DNA from: Gymnopus androsaceus JB14
Taxonomy: Eukaryota > Basidiomycota > Agaricomycetes > Agaricales > Omphalotaceae
Assembly: GCA_009733575.1 (NCBI GenBank)
Contig: ML769778.1
Location: forward strand, 1 to 57,475
Length of the DNA stretch: 57,475 nucleotides
Direction of reading: 5' to 3'
Shown here: piece after piece, positions 1-11,628 of the stretch
Layout: every line of letters starts with the position of its first letter
Position numbering within the stretch: the stretch's first letter is position 1
The notes under the pieces: model-generated
What the model saw: only the letters and a program-made list of their open reading frames with translations
What the model was told of the DNA's origin: nothing
Databases searched by the model: none
Translations under genes and position numbers: made by a program

Positions 1-150
1 CAAAACCTTGAGGATGAATTTACTCCAAACAATTACAAGTACCTGTATAACTGTAACTATAAGCCATATTATACAGTTATAGTGCAGATCCCTAGTGGCT
101 GTTCCATAACCATATTTACATGGCAGTACCATAACTGTATTTATAATTTA

Positions 151-576
151 TAGTGTGTGACTCGGGTCAGGTTGGGTGCCCAAAACATCAACCCAACCTG
201 GAGCCAAGGCTATACCCATACCTGGTTTGACAGGTATGGGTTTCTCATGGTTGGGTTAGGTTACAGTTTATCCCAGACACCAGGAATCCCATATAGAAAT
301 ACAAACCAATAATGACATCATAACCAAAAAGAACTCAAATTTTTTGTGATATGACATCATAATTGAGGGTTCAGGTATTCTTGTATCAAAAAAAACAGTA
401 CAGTACTACAAATTTACTAAGATCAAGTACAGCTATGAGATCAATACGCAAAAAATATTCTTGACCCTGGATGGATCCAGATGAGTCTTGGGTCTGCAGA
501 GCTGAACCCAACCCAACCCAGCACAGCCACCTGACCCAGAAACCTGGCTCACCCAGCATACCTGGGCCACACACTA
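151..576. mobile_element. Non-autonomous hAT-type element (MITE)
   Basis: The element begins TAGTGTGTGACTCGGGT and ends with the near inverse (ACCTGGGCCACACACTA). It is flanked by a perfect 8-bp direct repeat, ATAATTTA, at 143-150 and 577-584. An 8-bp target duplication with TIRs starting TAG is the hAT signature. The inside is rich in GGGTT/AACCC and has no convincing ORF, so it depends on a transposase from elsewhere. The ORF at 386-664 is only antisense repeat sequence. Confidence 0.85.
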
Positions 577-589
577 ATAATTTATATGG

Positions 590-805
590 TAATGTTTTAA
601 CCATACTCATACAGTGCCAGCATGACCATATTTTATAGTGCCACTGTAATCGTACTGGTGCCACTGTAAATATAGTGCCACTTTAACCATACTCATACAA
701 TGCCACCATGACCATATTTTATAGTGTCACTATGACCATATTTTACAGTGCCACTCTAATCATATTTATAGAATGTCATCATAACCATATATGGTATGGT
801 GTATA
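590..805. repeat. Degenerate tandem repeat of about 30 bp
   Basis: Imperfect repeats of motifs such as ACCATATTTTATAGTGCCACT recur about six or seven times. Related copies lie at about 40-150 on the other side of the hAT element, so the element probably inserted into this array. No gene is visible in 585-1,430. Confidence 0.6.
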
Positions 806-879
806 TCCCTACCCCTGCTGCTGTTTTATGAGAAATTTCTGATTTTTTGTGATTATTATCCATTATTGGGTTTTTTTTG

Positions 880-1350
880 CAAAAGATCCAGGGTCATGTG
901 ATTGTGATACATCCCTGAATATTTTTCACATTTTTTACAATTTTTCCAGGATTTTTCCAGGATTTATGAGGCCTAATTTTTGATTTTTCCGCAAAATAAG
1001 CCCCTGTGGGCGCTAAAATCAAGTCCCAAATCATGTGACAAAAATTAAAGTCGGTACAGGGTGCATTCCCACTGCCTGAATATTTTCAGTATTTTTCACG
1101 ATTTTTTCAGTATTTATCAAGCCTAATCACCGACATTTTTTGTCAAAATAAGCGCCGGAGGGCGGGAAATAAGCGCCGGTGAGCGCACTATGCTATAGGT
1201 GCCAGTGGGCGGGCATCGGGCTAGGTGTATCACCTTATCACAATCTTTTTAAAAACTTATGGATAAACAGTATTTGATGGTATTCTGCCATTTTGGGCGG
1301 GTGCCGAAGGTGCCGTGGGCCGCCGGATAAGCGCCCTGGGTGCCAGGCCG
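880..1350. repeat. Dispersed repeat with AAATAAGCGCC motifs
   Basis: Two diverged copies of a block containing TATTTATCAAGCCTAAT followed by GACATTTTTT and ATAAGCGCC are seen. The reverse complement of the same block appears three times at 42,540-42,890 inside the foldback element (CTTGATAAATC, AAAATATTT). This is a dispersed repeat of unknown class, with GC-rich GGGCG islands at its right end and no ORF. Confidence 0.5.
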
Positions 1351-1439
1351 GATTTTAGCAGCTGCTCGGCCATATTCCCGGGGCTCCAGAAGTTATCGTA
1401 GCTCTTTACAAAAGCTCTACGAAGTCTTATCAACATTTT

Positions 1440-2318
1440 TTAAAAGGCTTTACAGCATTGGTTGTGCAAGTGACGCGAATTAGGAGCTGTTGCGACATGG
1501 GCACAAGGCCCGGTCTAGCGAGGAAATCAGGTTTGAAGATGAAGAATGTGATGATCACATACGGGTGTTGCACTTGTGCTGGCAACTTTTGGAGGAGCCG
1601 GGACTTCAACTACCTCTTCATCCTCTTGGATAGATTGCCGAGAGGAACCATCCTTTTTGGAAAACTGAGGCCTGGTCAACGAGATACAAGGATGAGTAAA
1701 TAAACTCACCCCTTTTCTCTGCTTGCCAGCATGGTCAGGGGTCTCATTCGGAGCCGTGATAGTGCGGTAGTACTTTGCGCACTTCTTGAACAAGTTGACC
1801 TTTTGCTGCTGATGGATGGGGGCCACCAAGTCAAGCAGCGTCTTGTACAATTCTTGATAATCAGTCTGAGAAGTAACTTCTTGACTGGCAGGATAGTGCT
1901 GAAAGGTGTTTGCTATTTTAGCACACACACTAGACTCTGTGGAAAAATTGGGGAAACCACGTACCAAGTAGACAAGAGCTTGCTCGCAAGTAGGGTGTCG
2001 GATGCTGAGAGCGCACTTAGCCTTGGCAAGTACCTCAATAGCATTGGCCTGCTTCTGGAGCTGGATCTTGTGGTCTGGGTAGTCCTTGAGCATGATGAAA
2101 CGACGAGCAGGCTCAGAGGACATTTTAGAATGGATGTGCTTGTTGGAAAGAAGAGTTGAAAGATGTAAGCGGAGGCTTGAAAATTTATCCTTGAGATACT
2201 GAGGCCTTATATTTGAGACAAAGCCGAGTTTGGGATCTAAGACGGCACCAGGCTGGACAAAATATTTGCCGCCAAAATACTGCCAGATGAGAGAAGAATT
2301 TGCTTTCGCAGCAGACAT
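1440..2318 (-). CDS. Hypothetical protein, spliced
   Basis: The reading frame runs from ATG at 2318 to 1563. A GTATGT...CTCGCTAG intron (1562-1515) then removes the in-frame tail, and a 25-codon last exon ends in TAA at 1440-1442. This gives about 276 residues. A second possible 38-nt GTGAGT...CCAG intron near 1,680-1,717 would break the frame, so I left it in. The protein is mostly helical-looking and charged, with an acidic, proline-rich stretch (EEVVEVPAPP) near residue 240. There is no signal peptide and no motif I recognise. It lies divergently beside repeats and about 1 kb from the next minus-strand gene. It may belong to a retroelement-associated or lineage-specific family. The gene call rests on frame length and the clean second intron. 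Confidence 0.5.
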
Positions 2319-3347
2319 CAGAAGGGACTCAGAGCATCGCAGACAGACTTTGCCGCGATAGAAATATCATTGCAGTGAGATGTGAAACCGGAAGCTCGAA
2401 AAAGGGTCCATTCTGCATGAAATATTTTGCCGCGCTATACTTGGCTACCCTCCTTTAACTGGGACAGTTGAAATTTTTAGTTTGGGGGAGAGGATTTGGC
2501 AAGATAGATTATTTGCGATCCAAACAAGAGTTGATCGTGGCAAGACCGGTGAACAAAGAAGCAAAATTCAAGGCTACAGCTAAAGAATGGGCACGAACGT
2601 GCATCTATGTCTTATCTGGCTAGAACTTGTTAACTTTACTCCTGGTCCTCGGCACGAAAACCAGTTTGCAATAAAACAGTTTGAATCCAATGCTTTGACC
2701 AATCAAACTCTTGCTTGATAACAAGGTGGTTTAATCACACCATCAAAACCATATGATGCGCTTGACGACTTAGAGTGGAAGAAGTCCGCTGTGGCTAGAA
2801 GCGGCACTGGTCGCGGGAAAACCATTGAGGAACTAAACCCTTAGTTGGCCAAGTCCAAGTGAACAGTTTCACCATGACAAGGGTCTGATAAGCAGCATTG
2901 AAAGTGTTCAATCTCGAAATGAGATTGGCACAAATTAAACTGCGTACATAGAGCCAAAACACCCGCGAGCGAGTCCTGACAGGTGGCTGCGGTGACTGGC
3001 TTCAAGTTTGGTAGTTTGCCACACTAAAAAGACTTAACAAAACTTATGGAAAAAAAATCTTAATGAGTGGAAAAATCACTCAAGACAACTTAAAAGTTTT
3101 CTTATGTTTTCATTTGCGCAAAAATAAAAACAAAACTGGAGTTAAAACTCCTTTTATTTGCTATATACAAAGGCTCAAAAATTCTAACTATGCTGCTATG
3201 TACAAATTGGCATAAAGTAAGAATAGAGCCAGAAAATTGACGATATGTTTAAAGTCCAGTGGACTATCAGGCACGTTGAAAACAAAAATATATAAAATAA
3301 AATAAAAAGCCAGCAAGGCGGCAAAAGCTCTGCCACGATACCTCGAC
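2319..3347. other. No convincing gene; retroelement-like end
   Basis: The stretch TTTTTAGTTTGGGGGAGA at about 2,475-2,492 closely matches the polypurine-like tract just before the LTR at 8,814. It probably marks the 3' end of a related, otherwise unrecognisable element. The remainder shows only short frames; the ORF at 3,188-3,445 reads through a splice site of the neighbouring gene. Confidence 0.35.
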
Positions 3348-6300
3348 TTACGGCGCCAATGGATGCTGGAACAAGGATCAGTAAAGACTATGAAGGCTAA
3401 GGAGAGGAGAATTCTTACCTTCCTCTTCCTCAGCCCTGGCTTCAACCCACTACCACGATGAGCACCTGGAGCGCGCTGAATCGGTCTCGCAGAAGGACCA
3501 GCAGCAGCGTTCTGCCTAAGGAAGGTCCTAGGCAGAGAGAACAGCTGCAGGAGCCGCGGCAGGGGACTTGGTTGCCTTTCGACGCTTGGCCACTGGTTCG
3601 TCGTCTTCCTCGGCGCTGGGAGACTGAGATGGAGAACGGCGCTTCGAGGGAGAATCTAAAACTGAAGAAATCAGTAAAAAGCTGATGATGAGTATGAAGA
3701 AAAGACTTACGAGCGTGAACAACGGCCTCCTCCTCGGACTCCTCACTGGATCCAGAAGACAAGACAGGCTCGGCAACGACAGTGGAAGCCTCCTCTGGAG
3801 CAGATCTGAGCACCCTCCTCGGAAGCTGCCTCCACGGCCTTGCCTTTACCCTTGTACTGAGGTCGACAAATAAGACCAGGGATGGGTGGGACCATGTCTG
3901 AAGGAATCAGAGCTCGAAGATGACCTACCTGGGACTGGGTAGGCGGCAGCGCGACGACCTCAGGAAGAGGAATCTGCAAAAGTCCGTTGAACTCGAGATC
4001 CTCGAGGGTGAAACGCTTGTCCCAACCAAGAAGGAAGGCGAGCATAGGACAAACTGCTCAGTGTCTGTCTCGGCGACAAAGCCATCCTCGATCAGAGCCT
4101 TCAGCAACGAGCGAGGATCAGAAGCCGAGTTACGAAGCTGAGCCTGACGGCGAGCAACGTTACTGGCCTGAATCTTGAACTCGGTCAAGAAAGACTGGAG
4201 CAAGACCTCGGTGCGAAGAAGGCCAAGGTTCTCCTCGACAAGTGTCGAAGAGAACATGGCGACCGCTAGATAAGAAAAAGATGTTAGCCAGACTAGAGGA
4301 AAAGATTAGAATAAAGAAACGTACCCCCGTTGCTTCTGGCAGCATGCATAAACAGCCGCCTCCGCTCCTCGTCAGCCCGCTCGACAGGGTAGCTGAACGA
4401 ACAGGGAGTCTTGCTCATGAGGCAACGATGGCACTCATGGCGAGCACTGCTAGTGGACTCAGGTGGCATCGAGCACTGCACTCCAATTCGGAATGCAGTT
4501 GGTGCATGACACCGAGGGAAACTGCAGTTTGGGAAAATGATTAGCGCGGCTCGGAAACGATGCACTCGAAAAGAGAAACTTACAGGTTGCAGAGGGATGG
4601 TGCTGATGCACCAAGCTGTCCAGCGTTGCGTGAAGTTGAACGCGCTCATTATCGTTGAAAGTCACCGGGAGCAGCAAAACATTCCTGAAAAACTGAGAAG
4701 TTAGCCATGGAACATAAGCGGTAAAAAGGGAAAGGGAGACTTACGGTGATCATCCGAACACCTTTTGTCTCAGGACAAGGCGTTCCCGCGGCGTTCGAAG
4801 TTTGTCCAGCCCGAGACTTGCCCCCACCCCACGCCAGGACTGAGTCGTAACCAAACAAGGACGTATTCGGATGGCCACCCTCAAGCCAAGGAAAGCCCGA
4901 GTCCTTGTCATGGCTAGACTGGCCCTTCTTGGACTTAGACGTATACGCGCTCGAGGAGACGGGCTTCGGAACCGGCGAGGTCGGATACTCCAGCTAACAA
5001 AAGGATGGAATTAGTAATAAGAAATGAGGAGATGCAAGGGAAACTTACCCTGGAAGAATGAATGCAGACTGGCTGCTCGACAGCCTCACCCACAAACTCA
5101 ATCTCGTTGTTGATGGGAGAAGGATCTTCCTTGACATCAACATCGTGGTCAGCATCCTCTTCCTTGGGCTCCTGGCCATCATCATCCTCCTCCTCCTCCT
5201 GTCCATCATCATCCTCCTCATCCTGGCCATCGTCGGTCTGATGCTCGTTTTTGGACTCTACGGCCTCGAAGTCGATGAACATGTTGTTGACAAGGGCGTC
5301 CTCGCTTGGGTCGAAAAGACAAGGGCTCAGCGAGAAACTGTGAATCCTGACTTGCTGTAAAAAGAGGAATATCAGTAAAGGGAAAAAGAAAAAGGGGAAG
5401 GATAGGGGTACTCACCGAAAGACCCACATCCTGAGAACCGAGGAAGAGAAAAGAACATCAGCAAAAACTGTTGTGGGCTCAGGAGGATCTAAGGTCACCT
5501 AGTCCTCTTAGGCGACCTGAGACATCCTAGTTGGCCCAGGAAAAAGGGTAAAACTTTGGACACCTAGGATGACTAGGATACCTGAGGTGTCCAAAGTTTT
5601 ACCCTTTTTCCTGGGCCAACTAGGATGTCTCAGGTCGCCTAAGAGGACTAGGTGACCTTAGATCCTCCTGGGCCCAAAACAGTTTTTGCTGATGAACAAT
5701 GAAGTCAGAAAAATGAACTTCACAGAAGAAAGAAGCAAAAACTTACCTCAACGAGGTTGCTAATAAAAATGGCCTCCTCGGGAAAGAGCTTGTCCTGGTC
5801 AAGCCCAGAGATGCTCAGCTCAAAATCAATCGAGAACTTGTAATAATTGACGAAACCCCCTGAGATAAGTTCGGAAGGCGTCACAATAGGGCTCGACAAT
5901 CCGGGGATCTAGATCAACAGAAACAAAGTGGTTCAGACATTGAGAGGGATCTAAAAAGGTTGATAAAACGGGGCTTACCTCATCACCACCGATGAAGGGG
6001 TAGGTCAGAATTGACTCCTCGATGAACCACTCCGTTTGATATTGTTTGAGGTCCTTCTGAGCGTACTGGCCCAGCATCTGTGTACAGAACCACTGAACGC
6101 CGAGCAAGAACGCTATGGACCAAGTAGTCGCCATATATTTGCCATACTTGGCCTTATAGGCCACCTAGAAGAGGGAAGGAGTCAGCATAAAACCACGAAG
6201 GAAGGTTAAAAGGAAGATTTACCATTCTGGGTGAATGCTTATCAAAGAAAGAGACCCAATTCACCGGCGAGATCTCCAGGTCCTCACTCTTAGACTGATA

Positions 6301-6803
6301 TTCTGCACAGGCAAAGATACCTTGCAAGAATACAGTCCGCAGGAACCAGAACAAGAGGAGCTGAGTATCTTCTTACAAGAAAACAGAAGTAACGGTCAGC
6401 CGAGATTGGACAAAATCAGAAGAAGTGAAAACCTACCAGTCAGAGGTAGCGGGATGATATTGCTACTCTTGACAATGTTGCGAAGACTGGAGGGAGGCTT
6501 GGCAACTGGAGTTGCCAAGGAGGAACCTCGAGATGGCCCAGCAGCACCACGAGCCCCACCACGAGCAGCAGGAAGGGTTGAGGACGAGAGTCCTGACCAA
6601 CCAGGGCCAGTCAAACAAGAAGTTTGACCAGAAGTTGAGGCACGCTGAGTCTCGATGACAGGGACCACCGCGGCAGTACGACGATGAGCCCTCGATGAAG
6701 TAGAAGAAGAGGCAGCAGTGTTCACAGACTTAGAAAGTGCGGGAGAAGGTTGAAATTCATTGTCAGTACCAATGAAAGGTTTCGAAGTAACCCGTCTGGA
6801 CAT
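3348..6803 (-). CDS. Multi-exon hypothetical protein with zinc-cluster-like cysteines, frame breaks
   Basis: Exons join well from ATG at 6803: 6803-6437, 6371-6223, 6164-5979, 5908-5747, a 15-nt microexon 5430-5416, 5354-5049 and 4993-4745, all with GT-AG borders and agreeing phases. Then follow 4684-4584, about 4520-4325, and 4265 onward. The N-terminus is Ser/Thr/Ala-rich. The 5354 exon carries a long Asp/Glu/Gln-rich run. The exon near 4,500 has cysteines spaced CX2CX6CX13CX2CX6C if one extra C near 4,504 is ignored, close to a fungal Zn2Cys6 cluster. The C-terminus is basic (KRRK). Further one-base shifts occur near 4,060 and 3,815. One frame stops at 3,528; another continues through a spliced basic exon to TAA at 3,348. 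So it is either decaying or affected by assembly indels. I do not recognise the family; nuclear or DNA-binding is an inference from composition only. Confidence 0.55.
5456..5694. mobile_element. CCTAGG-rich foldback element, copy 1
   Basis: This is an almost perfect palindrome with arms of about 110 bp, starting CATCAGCAAAAACTG and ending CAGTTTTTGCTGATG. It is filled with motifs such as CACCTAGG and CCTGAGG. It sits in the intron between the exons at 5908-5747 and 5430-5416, only about 25 bases from the splice acceptor. Two relatives lie at 14,721 and 15,507. No clear target duplication is visible. Confidence 0.85.
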
Positions 6804-6860
6804 CGTATGAATAGTGTACGAAGGAGTAGGAATAAAAGTGGGAAGTTTGGGACTTACGAG

Positions 6861-7421
6861 TAGGGTTTCAAAGTACAATGCAATGCAATTTATTTGGTCC
6901 AAATCCAATAAATCATGAATTGTACTGGTACAAGATTTATTGAAAACTGGTTAAACTGTGTACCTGTACTGATTGTACTGATACAACCAGTGCAATACAA
7001 TACAATTTATGAGTTTAAATCAGTTCAGATTCAAATTGGTTTATATCAATATAAACTGACATGAACTGATCATTTATATATTGTTTGCTACCAGATATGT
7101 AATGTTTTACAACATCCATGTTATAGGAAGTTCTCATAAACTATTGAAAGTACATCTTGATCAAGATTGGAGTAATAAATGACACTGTAAGCTTTTTTAG
7201 TAGGTGTAATGCAATGTTTGCACTAGTATAACCTGCTGTAAATGTGTACTGATTTAAACTGATTCAAAGCGGTTTAAGCAATTTTCACATTTTGAATAAA
7301 CTGTAAACCTGTACTGATTTAAACTGTGTATCAGTACAAGCTTCAGTGATACATTTTGCAGTACAATACAATACAATTTATGATTTATTTGCAGTTTAAT
7401 AAATTGTACTTCAAAACCCTA
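6861..7421. mobile_element. Non-autonomous hAT-type element (MITE)
   Basis: TIRs TAGGGTTTCAAAGTACAAT and its inverse (two mismatches) are flanked by a perfect 8-bp duplication, CTTACGAG, at 6853-6860 and 7422-7429. The interior is AT-rich with repeats of AAACTG and TGTACTGAT and no ORF. It inserted just upstream of the minus-strand gene starting at 6803, so it is likely in that gene's promoter or 5' leader. Confidence 0.9.
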
Positions 7422-7429
7422 CTTACGAG

Positions 7430-8813
7430 CTCAAAATCCCGCGCCTCTTATACTCGAAAAGAGTAACCTACGTGATTAAGTCATGACAAAAGAAAGATAA
7501 AATATTTTTCAGGAAGACAGTGTGATTCCAAAAAGGAGTGACGCGTCTTACCAGTTGTGGCGTCTGGAAAAGACATATCACGCGAGGAAGCACTTCTCGC
7601 AGAAAAGATGTACCCTGTATGAGGATTGAACCCTGCACGGGCATCTTTTGAGGTCTAAACATGTCCACAAATTTAGGTTTTAGAAAATATCATAGCCAAA
7701 AATGGGCACCCGACTGATGAATCTCGAAGAGTTCTGACATGGGGACCTTACAAAGCTATAACGAGACTCAGGGATTCCACCGTGCAGGTACTCTTCATAC
7801 CAACTAAGGAATTCCAGTCTCCTGAAAATGGGAATGCGGTGTTTTCATTTAAGAAAATCATATGCTCGCTGATCAAGTATGTGATACCTCAAAGGAAATA
7901 CGGCAACGGCCGGTCTGGAAATTGTGATATCACAATGACAAGTATGGGATACGGGAAACATGTGCTAAAGATGGGGAAGACCCTATTACTTGAATCACCG
8001 TCTCGCACTGTTCAGTTGATGAAAAAGTCAAATTCAGCACCGTGCATCACTTGTCTCAAAGTGATTAACGAGATTTGGGGATCAACTCAAAATCTATTTA
8101 TATGATAGGTAGCCTGTCAAGAATGGTGACAAGGACGCCTTGGGGCATGGAATTTATTTCTGTGATAGGTAGTCCATCAAAAATGGTGACAAAGGCACCT
8201 TGGGGCATAGAAAATAAAAAGTCAGAAGAAGCCATGTGCTAGCAGCAGATGCACAACTCAGGACTCCGACATGATGGAATGGAAAGATGTGATATGAGGA
8301 AAGAACCCCTGGACCCTGCATAAGCAGGAAAGGCAGACTCATGTCCCAAAAGGGATTTAAGCGCTGACTGGGATATCCTGATAACATCACACCAGAATGA
8401 AGAAGAGCACAGCAAAAGAATCATTATGGTTTCTACAGAGAACAAGAAATCAGGAGATTGCAGGGTCCAAAGGCCATGTGTCTGGACCTTGCCAAAGAAA
8501 CTGGGACACCCAAGTGTATCCAGTCGATCTCTTGCCAAAAGTAGGCATTGAACTGTCAAGATCGCCGTGACTGATGGGACGTGCCAAAAGAGCATCAGAC
8601 TCTAAACGCGAGCGGCAACTATCGAATGCACCAAGGCCAGTTGATTGAACTTAGTGCCACGATGGGCTTCCTCGGCAAGAGCAACTCGGACTTCATAAAA
8701 CAGTCAATGCTGGTCAATTACCCAACGCGATCCAGGTACAGGTTACCTCGCCAAGATACGGCTTCAACTTGTGCCTCAACCAAGGACGGTTGAGATTTTT
8801 AGTTTGGGGAAGA
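7430..8813 (+). other. Degenerate sequence, possible retroelement 3' end
   Basis: No intact gene is seen. Two copies of a roughly 53-bp block (GATAGGTAGYCYRTCAARAA...CACCTTGGGGCAT) lie in tandem at about 8,105-8,215. Short plus-strand frames such as 7,782-8,105 and 8,581-8,793 show no domain I recognise. The segment ends in a polypurine-like tract (TTTGGGGAAGA, about 8,803-8,813) touching the LTR, as expected for the 3' end of an LTR element's internal region. Confidence 0.35.
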
Positions 8814-10641
8814 TGATACGCCGATTTTTCAGCTAAGGCTAGAACTGCGCAGAACCAATAATCCTAGGTTCTGTTAGTAACAAAACACGGTCAATAAGAG
8901 AACTATAGTGAGCCCGAGCTGATAGTTAAAATCTACCAAGGACCTATTCTACCCAAGAGGTTGCAGAGTAACGGTACGCGCAATGGTACCATACTTAACT
9001 TTGTGAATGTGCCTCAATCAAAGTCCTATGTGCAGTATGGTGTAGCGAGGCAAGCTTATTGGATAACAAGTTGCCGACTGAGGCAGATAAGTGAGCCCAC
9101 ATACCAGTTATACTAGGCTAGGTCATCAAAGGATATACCCAAGGGATTGAAGTCTTAATGAGGCATCGCTTCCGCAATCAGCTCACCGAGGAGTCTAAAC
9201 GACACTCAAGTTTATTAAACAAAGCAAGGTGGACTGAGATGAGGAAGTACCCTAACAGGTGCCCTCAAAGTTGACGCTCGCTGGAAAGCGCCCAGGCAGA
9301 TAGCCGCGGCAGTCCAATGCGGCCACATGACCCACTTGCTGTAGCTACTTCTAGAGCATGGAAGGACCAAGGAGTGTTTCTATCCAAGCCTCAGCGTTTT
9401 ACCAAGATCCATATGCTACCAGGCATCTAGACTTGAGACTGCGCGGAACTAGGGATAATAACCAGTCTCCCATTGGCAAGGAAAAACATAGAAATACTCA
9501 CTTCTGAGGGCTGTTCTGCTAAAGGAACTGGCGAGCCTTGTAAAAAGGCAAATGACTTGAGTCGATTCGGACCAAAATCCCAAAAGTCAACCCAATCAAG
9601 GAAGACAAACAAATGAGGCAGGAAAACGTCGAGGCAAAACCATAGTATACACACATATATGGACATTATTTATCTTTTTCTATTTTACTTACTCTGTTTC
9701 ATCCTATCTTGCTCAGTTTCTCTCATTTTCCTATTTTATTATATCTTGCTCAGTATATAAGGGTAGCTATTCTATCTCAGAATAACAAGTTAGACTTGAT
9801 ACCTGAAATGCAGTTCTATCTTAGGACCTGTAGTGATTCGTACACACTCAGACGCATCTGCATTGTCCTCTGCAACCTTTGAAACGGGTGGCCTTCTTGT
9901 AACCTCGATAATACTGAGGCTGTTCATTCTACTTCCCAGCTATTAAGTCAAGCATTCCTGGTTTTCATCTTGAACAGAGGTCACATCAGTCTTAGGACCG
10001 CAGGTGGAGCCTAACATGCACACCTCGATGAGCCCATTGTTGATTAGGAAAGGTCTTGGACCCAAGTGTTGGCTTGGTCTAGTTTTAGGGAGGAAGCTTC
10101 TCGGAGTGTTACCTAGCTTTACCAACAGATTCTACCCCTTGCCTGCTCTTTGCTGAGTGTGTTAAAAACGCCTACTCGAGAGACTTGCACGGCGGTTGTA
10201 TAAGCTTGTTAGGTAACTCGTGGGAATCCCTGAGAGTTGGAGTATCATTGCGCGGTGACATAAAGGCTCCCAAGATACGTAAAGTCATTTGTTGAGTCGG
10301 CATACTTGACCCGTGCTTTGGTGTTTCACCGCGGATACGCAAAGTTGTTTGTTGAGTTGGCGTACTTGACCCATGCTTTGGTGTTTGCTTTCCCCTCGAT
10401 TAGTTCAGCACATCATTGTACGTTAGTTGGCTTTTCAAAAACCTCCCTCCCAATATAAACCCTTGTTCATCGCGCACTATCTGTGTCAACTGTCAAGTGC
10501 TTTTCTCTTTGAATCAAATAGTAGTCGAGGGAACCTTTGACAACCTCCTTCCTCGCATTAAATTAAACCTTTTGGATTGTATCTGATTGGGGTGATTGTT
10601 GTTTGGTCGGTTTTTATACCTGGCACAAATCTAACTCATCA
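8814..10641 (+). mobile_element. Long terminal repeat, family L1, copy A
   Basis: This unit begins TGATACGCCG and ends AACTCATCA (TGAT...ATCA ends). It matches, in inverse orientation and over its whole length, the sequence at 37,418-40,057. A TATA-like TATATAAG lies near 9,754. No matching target repeat flanks it (AAGA left, ACGG right), and a polypurine-like tract precedes it. It may therefore be the 3' LTR of a truncated element rather than a solo LTR. It carries no coding sequence. Confidence 0.75.
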
Positions 10642-10729
10642 ACGGCGATCACGTCATTCTAGAACCTGTGATCTGCCAAATGACCTGCAAACCCAATCTA
10701 GCTGCTAGGGGCCCTAGATGGGGGGGTAA

Positions 10730-11075
10730 TGTCATGCCAGTACCACCAATTTCACTATCTTCAACCCCAAACCCACCCAATCATATGTATAATCCAACCT
10801 ATCAACCCAACAACCGCCCACTAACCCCACGACAGGTCCCAGTTACTTCCTTACATACTTACTACTCATCAATCCAACATCCTGCATGTATATAACCGGT
10901 AACCTCCCTTGGGGAATCCCTTGTCTTGATATTAACTTGTGTACTCCTGTATCTCTTGTTTTCTCTCTATTTTCTTATACTCTTGTCAATTCATCTATTT
11001 TCTCCATATACGCTTGTTCTGGCTTCCGCTTTTCGACTCACGCATCAACTTGACTACCAGCAAGCTCATATGACA
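10730..11075 (+). mobile_element. Probable short LTR with upstream polypurine tract
   Basis: The segment starts TGTCATGCC directly after GATGGGGGGGTAA, a polypurine tract at about 10,718-10,727, and ends CTCATATGACA, giving TGTCAT/ATGACA ends. A TATATAA box lies near 10,889. No flanking duplication is visible. This fits the 3' LTR of a Ty3/Gypsy-type element whose body is lost. The ORF at 10,668-10,895 overlaps it and is not a convincing gene. Confidence 0.5.
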
Positions 11076-11189
11076 ACCAGACTCGCCGCCATCAACTACT
11101 CAATGTCGGCTCATACAACTAGACTCAGAACTCACATTCGGGAGCTTTGGCATTCCCAATCTGCCTGCTTCTTACTACTAGTCTTTGAC

Positions 11190-11390
11190 TAGTCCACCCA
11201 CACACATATTCAATCGCGGATCTTGCCCGACTTTCATACTAAAGGCCACAAAGCTACTTTCAGTACCTTTCCCCAAGACCATCAAGCCTGGTCTTACACA
11301 AGTGAACACAACTGGACTGTAATTGTCAAGGTATTTGGTATGGGTAAAGGTTAAGCTGCTATAAATAAGTGACATGGCATGTTTTATATA
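11190..11390. repeat. Dispersed repeat shared with about 40,690-40,830
   Basis: Both places contain CACACACATATTCAAT followed by GCGGAT and, about 70 bases later, CCTGGTCTTACA. They are in the same orientation. The class is unknown; it is probably retroelement sequence. 11,390-11,620 is AT-rich without a gene and resembles 13,620-13,830, the two stretches just upstream of the polypurine tracts. Confidence 0.4.
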
Positions 11391-11628
11391 GTAGTGACAT
11401 AATGTAACATAACAAAATGAGAATAAGTAATAGGAGGCATTACAATATCCCTCTAAACCCCATTCAAAATAAATTCAAAAACTCAAAATACCCATGTCAT
11501 TATTCCCCAAACACCTTTTCCATCCTTTACCTGAACCATTGACAACACCAATTCCAACTTCTATGCCTACGGAATCAATGACTGCAAAGCTTGCACAATG
11601 TGGAAATTGCATCCTAAAGAGGGGGTAA

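Noticed and set aside
386..664. 92-residue minus-strand ORF
   Set aside because: It spans the end of a hAT element and adjoining tandem repeats; composition is repeat-driven.
8154..8595. Minus-strand ORFs of 78 and 118 residues
   Set aside because: Overlapping frames on degenerate sequence with a tandem duplication; no domain or splice support.
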